DNA from: Acidobacteriota bacterium
Lineage (GTDB): Bacteria > Acidobacteriota > Terriglobia > Acidiferrales > UBA7541
Length of the DNA: 64,000 bases
Direction: 5' to 3'
NCBI GenBank assembly: GCA_003167215.1
Contig: PMTV01000053.1
Location: 62,001-126,000, forward strand
The notes beneath the pieces are model-generated. The model saw only the letters and a list, made by a program, of their open reading frames with translations, had not been told where the DNA came from and searched no databases. Shown piece by piece: positions 27,208 to 35,060 of this stretch (the first letter of the stretch is position 1; the number at the start of each line of letters is the position of its first letter). The position numbers were made by a program, and so were the translations under genes.

Positions 27208-28008
27208 ATGACTCTGCCGATTTCACCGAATGGCCGGAGATACGGCGCACTTAAAAGCAAACCGGACGCCAGGGATTACGGCATGGCCTCGCTCTCGCTG
27301 CCGAAAGTGATTCCTTCCGTGATTGACCTCACCGAATGGTGCGGACCGGTTCGCGACCAGGGCGATCTGGGAGCTTGCACCGCCTTCGCCGGTACCGCGA
27401 TGTCGGAATTCCTGTGGCGCAGATATAAAAACCAGGAACTCGTTTTCAGCCCGCTCTATCTGTACTACCAGGAGCGCGCCCTGGACGGCGACCGCAACAA
27501 AGGCGACACCGGATCCACGGGACGCACTTGCGTAAAAGCGCTGAAGCAATTTGGCGTCTGCCTCGAAGCGGAAGATCCTTACAACCCGACCGCCTTTGCG
27601 AATCCACCCAGCAGCGGGGAATCGCAGGAGGCGCTGTTGTATCGCTCCGGCGCGTACCACGCCATCACTAACGTTCAGGACATGAAAGCGTGCCTCGCCT
27701 CGGGCTACGGCTTCATCGCTGGATTCAACGTGTTCAGTTCCTTCGAGTCTGACGCGACAGCCGGAAGCGGCTTAATGCCCGTGCCAAATCAGCAGACAGA
27801 AACGCTACTAGGCGGTCATGAAGTGTTTTTCTGCGGCTACGACGATGCGATGGGATGCCCCGGCGCGTCGCTCGGAGCCTTCAAGGTCCAAAATAGCTGG
27901 GGGACTACATGGGGGCAGTCCGGTTTCTTCTGGTTCCCCTATCAATGCGCCGCGGACACCTCCATCCTGATCGACGCCTTCATCCAGCATTTCGGCAAGC
28001 CCTGGTAA
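27208..28008 (+). CDS. Papain-family (C1) cysteine protease
   Basis: A 266-residue C1A-type peptidase. The catalytic triad is visible: Cys57 in QGDLGACTAFA, His204 in GGHEVFFCGYDD and Asn229 in VQNSWGTTWGQSG. A short N-terminal segment (SKPDARDYG) replaces a long propeptide, and no classical signal peptide is seen, which is common in bacterial papain homologues of this subgroup. Thus its location and activation are unclear. It probably forms an operon with the preceding lipoprotein and is the last gene of the accessory region. Confidence 0.88.
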   Translation: MTLPISPNGRRYGALKSKPDARDYGMASLSLPKVIPSVIDLTEWCGPVRDQGDLGACTAFAGTAMSEFLWRRYKNQELVFSPLYLYYQERALDGDRNKGDTGSTGRTCVKALKQFGVCLEAEDPYNPTAFANPPSSGESQEALLYRSGAYHAITNVQDMKACLASGYGFIAGFNVFSSFESDATAGSGLMPVPNQQTETLLGGHEVFFCGYDDAMGCPGASLGAFKVQNSWGTTWGQSGFFWFPYQCAADTSILIDAFIQHFGKPW

Positions 28009-28588
28009 TAAGCCCCGGAAGAGTTACCTCTCAAGACGCCAGCCAACTCGAGACCGTTCGTTCGAAGGAGCCATCGCATCCGCCCAGGCGTACGCCACGA
28101 GCAGCGAAACTGATTCTGGCGATCGGATTACTCCGTTGCTCGAAAGCATCCGCTCTCGATAGTAGCTTCAGGAGACTGCGGCGAACAGAAGCGAGCAGGA
28201 ATTCGTACAGAAATTGCCCGGTTTGAAGAGTGTATCTCTAAGCAGCGTCTTAGACGATGCGGTAGTCACTCAACCAACACCGCATAAATTACGTTAATCC
28301 TGCCGAGCAATGTAGTTGGCGGCATCCGCTGACTCGCGGAGCGATGGTATTGCACCGACTGCGGTGGCTGCTCGACCCCCTGCCCACACAAACCGCGCCT
28401 CTTGTACGTCCATTTTCAGCTTGCTCCCAAATATCGCAAATACCCATTGACACCGCCTCGCGGTTAGCGGTACAGCCGCGTATAGGGATACAGTGCGAGA
28501 ATGGATATTATGTTGTTTATAGGAGGGCCGGAGAGGGTAGGTGAAGGCGGGGTTGACGATGCGCGGTGTGATGGACCAAGGTGCGGGG
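28009..28588. other. Noncoding gap at the right end of the accessory region
   Basis: About 580 bases with no supported gene, no tRNA-like cloverleaf and no obvious direct repeat of the left end. The sequence is less GC-biased toward 28480-28530 (ATGGATATTATGTTGTTTAT). It separates the plus-strand accessory block from the minus-strand housekeeping block, so it is a candidate for a boundary, but no attachment site could be identified. Confidence 0.5.
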
Positions 28589-29494
28589 CTATTTTGCTGT
28601 GGATTTGTGTGGGGGCGAGGCGAGTTCGTACTTTATGTACTGCTCTAGCGGAGCCTTATCGCCGCCTACTAGCATGCGTCCATTGACGAAAACGGTGGGG
28701 GTGCTAGAGATGTTTAAGGCTTCGCCGTCGGCGCGATTTGCCTCGACGGCGTTCTTTGCCTCAGGCGAGGACATGCATTCTTTGAAGGCTTGCGTGTCGA
28801 GTCCGGCTTTTGAGGCGAACACCGTGAGCTTATCCCAGACGTTTTCTGGCGAGATCAAATCCTGATTCTCGAAGATGGAGTCATGGAGCGTCCAAAATGC
28901 CGCGGCCGATTGCATATAGGCACAACGGGCTCCAATGGCTGCAGATTCGGTCCAAGGGTGGATTTGTGTCAGGGGAAAGTCCTTGAAGACGACGCGGACC
29001 TGGGGATACTGCGTCTCGATGGTTTTCAGGGTGTGGAATAGCTCGCGGCAATGGGGACACTCAAAATCGCTGAATTCGATGATGGTGACAGGGGCGTTGG
29101 CGGGACCTTGCGTAGGGTTACCTTCGATGTTTAGGTGCGCGAGGTTGTCAGCGAAAGGGTTGGAAGACATGTCATACATATCGCCGCGGAGAAATATTTT
29201 TCCGTCCTTACTAACATAAACCGTTCCGGTATCGGTGTGATCGTTAATGGTGACGTTGATGGGGACAACATAGAAGTACGGCGATACGGACGGGGACATC
29301 GGTCCCAGGCGCACTTTGAATTCCGGCCCCCAGGTGAACAGGTTACGCACAAAGGCCTCAGTTGATTGAAGGATTTGAGTTTGGTCAGATGATGGCGCGG
29401 CCGCCGGTGGCGGAGGTGTCTGCGCGAAACCGGAGACTGGTGAGATTAGAATAGCGACGAGAGTAACAAAACAAAAGCGAAGAACTGTTTTCAT
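28589..29494 (-). CDS. Exported DsbA-family thioredoxin-fold protein
   Basis: A 301-residue protein with a signal peptide (LRFCFVTLVAILISPVSGFA) and a Pro/Ala-rich linker. Residues about 40-125 form an extra N-terminal domain also seen before DsbA-like domains in other acidobacteria. The thioredoxin fold follows with VTIIEFSDFECPHCRELF, so the redox pair is Cys-Pro-His-Cys near residue 146, as in DsbA. The cis-Pro loop is SSTPTVFVNGRMLVG. It probably oxidises or isomerises periplasmic thiols. The ATG at 29494 has AAGGA just upstream. The frame continuing upstream to 29599 lacks such a site. Confidence 0.85.
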   Translation of the reverse strand: MKTVLRFCFVTLVAILISPVSGFAQTPPPPAAAPSSDQTQILQSTEAFVRNLFTWGPEFKVRLGPMSPSVSPYFYVVPINVTINDHTDTGTVYVSKDGKIFLRGDMYDMSSNPFADNLAHLNIEGNPTQGPANAPVTIIEFSDFECPHCRELFHTLKTIETQYPQVRVVFKDFPLTQIHPWTESAAIGARCAYMQSAAAFWTLHDSIFENQDLISPENVWDKLTVFASKAGLDTQAFKECMSSPEAKNAVEANRADGEALNISSTPTVFVNGRMLVGGDKAPLEQYIKYELASPPHKSTAK

Positions 29495-29678
29495 ATGCTT
29501 CCTTATAGATGGAATCTGAACGCAAAGACTCCGCTTTGACTTCGCGAATATATACCACCAAAGACAAAGGATTGTAGTTCTTCGCGAGCGAAGGCCCAAA
29601 AGAAAAGTCCGCCGGTAGTTCTGAGTAAAGGGCTAAGGTCCTCCGAGGATTGCTTGCCGACTAGCCGCCAACTCTGCC

Positions 29679-31316
29679 CTAGACGGAGAATTTCTGTGCG
29701 AGAGGGAAACGGCGGCCTACGCTAAAGGCCTTTGAGGTGATTTTCAAACCTGGCGGGGCCTGTTTGCGCTTGTATTCGTTCTGATCCACGCGCAGAGCTA
29801 CGCCACGGACGAGGTCAAGCGGGAATCCGTAATGGTCTGCGATTTCCTCGGGGCTGCGCAAGTCCTCAACATAAGCTTTGAGGATGCGATCCAGGACATC
29901 ATAGTCCGGCAGGGTGTCTGAATCCTTCTGATTGGGCCGCAACTCGGCAGAAGGCGGCTTGGTGAGGGTCTCGTGAGGGATCAGTTCCCTCTTGCGGTTC
30001 GCAAATTTCGAAAGCTCGTAGACCATGGATTTGGGCACGTCGGAAATCACCGCCAAGCCGCCCGCCATGTCCCCGTAGAGCGTGCAATATCCAACGGCCA
30101 TCTCGGATTTATTTCCCGTGCTCAGGACCATTGAACCAAACTTGTTCGAAAGTGCCATCAACAGGTTTCCGCGAATGCGCGCCTGGATGTTCTCCTCGGT
30201 TACGTCTTCGCGCGTGCCAGTGAACGCAGGCGCGAGAGTCTTGCGATAGCTATCAAAAGTCTCATTGATCGGCAGGACGAGGAACTTGATGCCGAGGTTC
30301 TCGGCGAGACGCCGCGCGTCACGCATGCTGTTTTCCGAAGAATACGGGCTGGGCATGGCGACGCCGAGCACGTTTTCATGACCCAAGGCGTCCGTGGCGA
30401 TGGCCGCGACCAGGGCCGAATCCACTCCACCACTCAAGCCGACCACGACCTGCCGGAATCCACATTTGCGGACATAGTCGCGTGTGCCGATTACCAGTGC
30501 CCGGAAAGCAGTTTCAAGTTCATCTTCCACCAGCGGGCGAATGTCGCCCTCACCGGTGACGCTGTTGAAGAGAACGAGGTCTTCTTCAAACGATTTCGCG
30601 CGCGCGGCGACGCGGCCGTCGGGCATAAAGGCAACGCTGGAGCCGTCGAAAATCAAGCTATCATTGCCCCCTACCTGGTTCACGTACACAACGGGCACGC
30701 GATATTCCTTGGCGATTGCTTGCAGCATGTCGTGGCGCAGAGAGCGTTTGTCAATTGTGTACGGCGAAGAGGAGAGATTCAAAAGCAAGGTACTTCCCTT
30801 CCCAACGATTTCAGCAACGGGATCGCGATCGTAGAGCTGCTGATTCCAGAATCTTTTGTCGTTCCAAGCATCCTCGCAAATGGTGACCCCGAGTTTTTCT
30901 GTGTCGAAGGGAAAAACGTGCTGGGTATGAGCGGGCTGAAAATAACGCGACTCGTCAAACACGTCGTATGTGGGCAACAGCATTTTGCGCTGTTCGAAGA
31001 GGATTTTGCCGTTGGCGATCAGAGCGGCGCAATTGGCGACGGGTTTGCCGGTGTTGTCTTGCGCTCCGCCGACGTAGCCGACGAGCGATGGCAAAGGAAT
31101 TTTCTTGGCGAGGCGAAGGAGTTCCTTCTGATTGAGTTCATCGAAAGCGGGGCGCTCGGTCAAGTCCTGAGGCGGATAGCCGCAAAGGCAGAGTTCGGAG
31201 AAGAGGGCTAATTCGGCTCCGCGAGATTGGGCTTGGTGCGCCATCTCAAGAATACGGGCTGAATTGCCTTCGAAATCGCCTACGGTGGGATTGAACTGGG
31301 CCAGAGCGATAATCAT
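29679..31316 (-). CDS. nadE: Glutamine-dependent NAD+ synthetase
   Basis: A 545-residue two-domain enzyme that amidates nicotinate adenine dinucleotide to NAD+ in the cytoplasm. The N-terminal nitrilase-type glutaminase domain (1-265) shows Glu in LALFSELCLCGYPPQDL, a Lys in FEQRKMLLPTYDVFDE and Cys in GVTICEDAW. The C-terminal synthetase domain has the ATP pyrophosphatase P-loop VVGLSGGVDSALVAAIA and STGNKSEMAVGYCTLYGD. The length fits the bacterial glutamine-dependent form. It is transcribed away from the iron-sulfur gene by a 138-base gap and shares no overlap with neighbours. Confidence 0.95.
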   Translation of the reverse strand: MIIALAQFNPTVGDFEGNSARILEMAHQAQSRGAELALFSELCLCGYPPQDLTERPAFDELNQKELLRLAKKIPLPSLVGYVGGAQDNTGKPVANCAALIANGKILFEQRKMLLPTYDVFDESRYFQPAHTQHVFPFDTEKLGVTICEDAWNDKRFWNQQLYDRDPVAEIVGKGSTLLLNLSSSPYTIDKRSLRHDMLQAIAKEYRVPVVYVNQVGGNDSLIFDGSSVAFMPDGRVAARAKSFEEDLVLFNSVTGEGDIRPLVEDELETAFRALVIGTRDYVRKCGFRQVVVGLSGGVDSALVAAIATDALGHENVLGVAMPSPYSSENSMRDARRLAENLGIKFLVLPINETFDSYRKTLAPAFTGTREDVTEENIQARIRGNLLMALSNKFGSMVLSTGNKSEMAVGYCTLYGDMAGGLAVISDVPKSMVYELSKFANRKRELIPHETLTKPPSAELRPNQKDSDTLPDYDVLDRILKAYVEDLRSPEEIADHYGFPLDLVRGVALRVDQNEYKRKQAPPGLKITSKAFSVGRRFPLAQKFSV

Positions 31317-31454
31317 AGTTCAGCACTAAGCATACGAGGCGAATACAAGCTTTTCAATGGCGTGCGGCGAGCGCGGCGCTTTCCGGGGATGGCTGGTCAT
31401 TACAAGCACGAACAGAAGCGGACGGCCCGGCAAAAAGGGACGTCCGCGATGACG

Positions 31455-31781
31455 TTAGACGCTGAAGGAACTGCCGCAACCGCAAGTGCTCTTCACGTTC
31501 GGATTGTTGAACTTGAAGCCCGAACCTTCGATCGTTTCAATGTAGTCGATCTGAACGCCCTCGAGATACATCTCGCTCATTTGATCGACGAGAACTTTCA
31601 GACCTTCAAACTCATACACGTTGTCACTGTTCTCGTTCACCTGATTTTCGAATGCCATGTGATAGCTGAAGCCAGAGCAGCCTCCGCCAACTACGGCCAC
31701 GCGCAAACCGGCCGGCGCAGGAGTCTGCTGCTGAAGAATCTCTTTAACTTTTGTGACTGCCACGGGTGTAAGTTGAACCAT
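31455..31781 (-). CDS. Iron-sulfur cluster assembly protein, IscA/ErpA type
   Basis: A 108-residue A-type carrier. The three conserved cysteines are in VVGGGCSGFSYHMAF (Cys about 35) and the C-terminal STCGCGSSF. Such proteins pass [2Fe-2S] or [4Fe-4S] clusters to apo-enzymes in the cytoplasm. Which of IscA, ErpA or SufA it corresponds to cannot be told. The gene is alone, without an isc or suf operon in view. Confidence 0.92.
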   Translation of the reverse strand: MVQLTPVAVTKVKEILQQQTPAPAGLRVAVVGGGCSGFSYHMAFENQVNENSDNVYEFEGLKVLVDQMSEMYLEGVQIDYIETIEGSGFKFNNPNVKSTCGCGSSFSV

Positions 31782-31886
31782 TGCTTAGTCCTCCAAAGAT
31801 TTCGCACGAACAAACCATGCGTTACGATTCCAAAGTCATTATATCAGATTCCGTCATCCGCCGAGTAGATTCCGCAGGATGTTGGT

Positions 31887-32642
31887 TTAAGAGCACACCT
31901 TCGGAGACAGGGCGAGGATCTCCAATGGCCCGATGTCCTGGAAGGTGTATCCGTAGGCTGCCAGTATCTCCAGGCAGGCCTTCTTGAGATCATCTCCATG
32001 CAAGGAGAGAAAGATGGTGGGCTTGGCTGCGGCCAGGAGCGAAGTCGCTCCTTGCAAGACGCCCACTTCGGCGCCTTCCACGTCGATCTTCATTACGTTC
32101 GGCAGCGGATGCCCCTGGAGCGCATCCAAGCGTGTCACTTTGACTTCCGCAGGACCGTCGGGCGCGAGATGCCCTAGTCCGGACCCTGTGCGGGTCTCGA
32201 AATGCGCAACGCCGTCGTGGTCGCTGACTGCAAGTTCCAGCACCTGAACGTTCGAGCACCGGTTCAATTCGATGTGCCGGTAAAGCCGGGCTAGATTTGG
32301 CGGAGAAGGTTCGAAGGCCAAGACCCGTCCCAGGGGACCGACCAGCTTCGAAGCCAGCAATGTGTAGTACCCAAAATGCGCGCCAACGTCGTAAACCACG
32401 TCTCCCGGCCTTACCAGTTTGCAGAAAAGGGCTGTCTGCCCAGGCTCATATGTGCCGAAGAAAAAGCTGGAACGCGTGGCGAGCAGCCAGCGATCACCTT
32501 TGAGCGGGCCGCTGAAGATAGGAAGAACGGCCCAGTTGAGCTTTGCCCGCATGCTAGTGCACCTTACCACATCATCGCGAACTTCCTTCAGCGCACCTGC
32601 CCCTGGGTGAACCACCTGTTGGACACCTGAATTGAGCGACAC
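31887..32642 (-). CDS. FkbM-family methyltransferase
   Basis: A 251-residue SAM-dependent methyltransferase of the FkbM group. The Rossmann start PGDVVYDVGAHFGYYTLLAS near residue 80 and the second strand VLAFEPSPPNLARLYRHIE are typical, as is VMKIDVEGAEVGVLQGA. FkbM enzymes methylate sugar or polyketide hydroxyls. The substrate is unknown. A GTG at 32642 gives 251 residues; an ATG at 32552 with an AAGGTG site upstream is an alternative start that trims 30 residues. It is divergent from the isocitrate dehydrogenase gene. Confidence 0.85.
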   Translation of the reverse strand: MSLNSGVQQVVHPGAGALKEVRDDVVRCTSMRAKLNWAVLPIFSGPLKGDRWLLATRSSFFFGTYEPGQTALFCKLVRPGDVVYDVGAHFGYYTLLASKLVGPLGRVLAFEPSPPNLARLYRHIELNRCSNVQVLELAVSDHDGVAHFETRTGSGLGHLAPDGPAEVKVTRLDALQGHPLPNVMKIDVEGAEVGVLQGATSLLAAAKPTIFLSLHGDDLKKACLEILAAYGYTFQDIGPLEILALSPKVCS

Positions 32643-32686
32643 TGTGGACTTGTCAACGCATAGCCACCTAAAATATGTACTCTACG

Positions 32687-33685
32687 ATGAAACACACCAT
32701 CACGTTAATTCCCGGAGACGGGATCGGGCCGGAAGTTTCGAAAGCTGTGAAGCAGATATTAGCGGCTGCCGGAACGGAAATAGTTTGGGAAGAAATTGCT
32801 TCACGCGCGGAAATCGAGCGGCGCGGCATTGACTTCATGCACGCAGGCGTTCTTGAGTCCATTCGCAAGAACCGCGTGGCGCTGAAGGGACCCATGGAGA
32901 CCGCGGTCGGCACCGGCGCTCCCAGTATCAATGTTGGATTGCGGAAAGCGCTCGATCTTTACGCCAATCTCCGTCCGGTGAAGAACCTCGAGGGCGTGCA
33001 ATCACGTTTTCAAAATGTGGACATCGTCTTAATTCGCGAAAATACTGAGGACCTGTACGCCGGGCTGGAGCATACGGTGGTTCCGGGGGTGGTCGAGAGC
33101 CTCAAGATCATTACCGAGCGCGCGTCCACGAGGGTGGCGCGTTTTGCGTTCGAGTACGCTACAAAGTTTGGTCGAAAGAAAATTCACGCGGTTCATAAAG
33201 CAAATATCATGAAGCTTTCCGACGGGCTGTTCCTCACTTCGGTCCGTAAGGTGGCTGCGGAATATCCCGGAATCGAATACAAGGAAATCATTGTCGATAA
33301 TGCCTGCATGCAGATGGTCCTGAATCCAAATCAGTTCGACGTGCTTTTGCTGACGAATCTTTATGGCGACATCATGAGCGATCTGGCAGCCGGGCTTGTT
33401 GGCGGTTTGGGGGTAGTGCCGAGCGGAAACATGGGCGAGACAGTAGCAGTCTTCGAGGCTGTACACGGAACCGCGCCCGACATTGCCGGCAAGAACGTAG
33501 CCAATCCAACCGCGCTGCTGATGAGCTCGATTATGATGCTGCGATATCTCGACGAAATGCAGGCGGCGCAGCGAGTGGAAGAGGCGCTGCACAAAGTTTA
33601 TCGTGAACGTACGTCTCTGACACGCGACGTTGGTGGTAATGCGAGCACTACGGAATTTACCGAGAACTTAATTCGGACATTGTAG
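32687..33685 (+). CDS. NAD-type isocitrate / isopropylmalate dehydrogenase family
   Basis: About 332 residues, decarboxylating hydroxyacid dehydrogenase. Features include ITLIPGDGIGPEV at the N-terminus, the substrate Arg and Tyr region NLRPVKNLEGVQSR then ENTEDLYAGLEH, and the metal site LYGDIMSDLAAGLVGGLG. The length and the ENTEDLYAGLEH motif favour the short NAD-dependent isocitrate dehydrogenase of the TCA cycle, but homoisocitrate or tartrate dehydrogenases look alike. ATG at 32675 or 32687 could be used; neither has a strong ribosome site. A ferredoxin gene follows after about 63 bases. Confidence 0.85.
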   Translation: MKHTITLIPGDGIGPEVSKAVKQILAAAGTEIVWEEIASRAEIERRGIDFMHAGVLESIRKNRVALKGPMETAVGTGAPSINVGLRKALDLYANLRPVKNLEGVQSRFQNVDIVLIRENTEDLYAGLEHTVVPGVVESLKIITERASTRVARFAFEYATKFGRKKIHAVHKANIMKLSDGLFLTSVRKVAAEYPGIEYKEIIVDNACMQMVLNPNQFDVLLLTNLYGDIMSDLAAGLVGGLGVVPSGNMGETVAVFEAVHGTAPDIAGKNVANPTALLMSSIMMLRYLDEMQAAQRVEEALHKVYRERTSLTRDVGGNASTTEFTENLIRTL

Positions 33686-33748
33686 GTGATTGACTTCCCT
33701 GCCCTGTCCGACGAAAATAAGGGCAGCAACCAGTTAGTGGGAGGCTGA

Positions 33749-34126
33749 GTGCCTGACATAACTCCGGAAGTTGCGCCATTTTTGAACGGCGAGGTCGCGA
33801 AGTACGAGCCTATTTCGGAAGGAACTAACACTCGCCGGAAGCGCAAACCGCACATCGTAGCTGTCATCAACGACATGTGCACCGGATGCTCAGGCTCTCC
33901 CGCATGTGTAGAGTATTGTCCGGTGGCGGAATGCATGTTCTGGGTTCCGGACCCGGAGCACGAGCCTTTCGGCAAAATCCTCGTTGATCCCCTGCTTTGT
34001 ATCGGCTGCAAACTTTGCACCAGCAAAGGCCCCGATGGCGCATTCCTGGAAGGATGCCCGTGGGACGCCATCGATATGGTTCCACTGGCGGAGTTCGAAG
34101 CGCAATACGGCTCGATGCCGTTTTAA
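33749..34126 (+). CDS. Ferredoxin-type 4Fe-4S protein
   Basis: A 125-residue protein with a GTG start preceded by GGGAGG. Two cysteine clusters are seen: CTGCSGSPACVEYCPV and CIGCKLCTSKGP, then GCPWDA. The arrangement is that of a two-cluster ferredoxin with an insertion in the first motif (Cys-x2-Cys-x4-Cys-x3-Cys). It likely carries electrons in the cytoplasm. It follows the dehydrogenase gene in the same direction, so co-expression is possible. The redox partner is unknown. Confidence 0.85.
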   Translation: MPDITPEVAPFLNGEVAKYEPISEGTNTRRKRKPHIVAVINDMCTGCSGSPACVEYCPVAECMFWVPDPEHEPFGKILVDPLLCIGCKLCTSKGPDGAFLEGCPWDAIDMVPLAEFEAQYGSMPF

Positions 34127-34187
34127 TTTTCCCGCGCCCTGCTACCTGAGGTTGTAAATCGAAGATACCCGGCTTGTAAGCCGACAG

Positions 34188-34694
34188 CTACGAACTGCGT
34201 TTTTTGCGGCAGTCGGCACAGAGGCCGCCTACTTCCGTGCGCGACACCGTGATTTCGATGCCGCAATCGTGGGAGATTTGCCGCTTCAATTCCTCGTACA
34301 GCTCGCTTTCGAACTCGCGGACTTTCCCGCAGCCCATGCAAGCCACGTGGATATGGTCGCGCGGGCCGTGGCTCTCGTAAAAGTGGCGGTCGCCCCGCAA
34401 GTGCAGAAGATCGAGCTCGTCGATCAATCCTTGGCGCTTCAGCAGATCGAGGGTTCGATAGACGGTGACGCGGGTGACTCCCGGATCAATTTTCTGGGCG
34501 CGTTCGAGGATTTCGTCGGCGTCGAGGTGCCGCCGGGCGGTTTCCATCACCTGCAGAAGCACTTTTCGCTGGCGCGTAAGGCGAATTCCACGCAAGGCCA
34601 GTTCGTGCTCGAGCCTTCCGGGCGCTTCGTGATTGATGCGCTCCCCGGTAGATACACGATGTGCAGGCGTAGCAGACATGGTATGAACAGACAT
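34188..34694 (-). CDS. Fur-family metal/peroxide-responsive regulator
   Basis: About 168 residues. The winged-helix DNA-binding domain has RGIRLTRQRKVLLQVME then the recognition helix VTRVTVYRTLDLLKRQGL. The metal-binding half has RDHIHVACMGCGKVREFE and the C-terminal GLCADCRKK, giving two Cys-x2-Cys pairs for structural zinc. It could be Fur, PerR or Zur; the sensor ligands do not allow a choice. The reading frame continues upstream to 34754 but then overlaps the ABM gene. ATG at 34694 or 34679 is favoured. An inverted repeat (GGTAT...ATACC) covers the start region. Confidence 0.85.
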   Translation of the reverse strand: MSVHTMSATPAHRVSTGERINHEAPGRLEHELALRGIRLTRQRKVLLQVMETARRHLDADEILERAQKIDPGVTRVTVYRTLDLLKRQGLIDELDLLHLRGDRHFYESHGPRDHIHVACMGCGKVREFESELYEELKRQISHDCGIEITVSRTEVGGLCADCRKKRSS

Positions 34695-34700
34695 TATACC
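34680..34700 (-). promoter_or_regulatory. Inverted repeat with TATAAT at the Fur-family gene start
   Basis: GGTAT and ATACC are separated by 11 bases and include TATAAT on the minus strand (34693-34698). It could be an autoregulatory operator overlapping a -10 element. No good -35 is seen at the usual distance. If this is a promoter, translation would begin at 34679. Confidence 0.3.
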
Positions 34701-34735
34701 AAAATTGCTTTCCTGGGAATGGCGCTGAGCGGAAA

Positions 34736-35032
34736 CTAAATCACAACCTGCCATTTTGTAATTTCCACCGGCCCCGCGAGAATTTCGCCGGCGATTTTTC
34801 GGAAGGACTGAATGTGCGGGGACTTTGAATGCGCGTCGAGATGTGCTTCGCTGGTCCAGTTCTCATAAAAGAGGAACAGCGCGGGATCCGTCTGCGATTG
34901 ATGCAAATCGTAGTTAATGCAGCCCGGCTCGGCGCGAGTGGGAGACACCAGACCTTGGAGCACTTGCCGCACGCGTGATTCCTGGCCGGGCTTTGCGCGG
35001 ATATGAGCGATCACCGTAAGAGATTCGTGCAC
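34736..35032 (-). CDS. Antibiotic biosynthesis monooxygenase (ABM/YgiN) family protein
   Basis: A 98-residue dimeric ferredoxin-like fold protein. Signature parts are LTVIAHIRAKPGQESRVRQ, the central EPGCINYDLHQSQTDPALFLFYENW and the C-terminal HIQSFRKIAGEILAGPVEI. Members are cofactor-free quinol monooxygenases or simple stress proteins. Nothing here identifies a substrate. It sits directly upstream of the Fur-family gene on the same strand and may be co-transcribed with it. Confidence 0.85.
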   Translation of the reverse strand: MHESLTVIAHIRAKPGQESRVRQVLQGLVSPTRAEPGCINYDLHQSQTDPALFLFYENWTSEAHLDAHSKSPHIQSFRKIAGEILAGPVEITKWQVVI

Positions 35033-35060
35033 GCGCGCTCCCGCAGGATTTGCAGCGTCT

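Noticed and set aside
28344-28686. Possible small genes in the gap after the papain-like protease
   Set aside because: Candidates are short and basic, overlap the minus-strand DsbA-like gene in part and show no domain or ribosome site.
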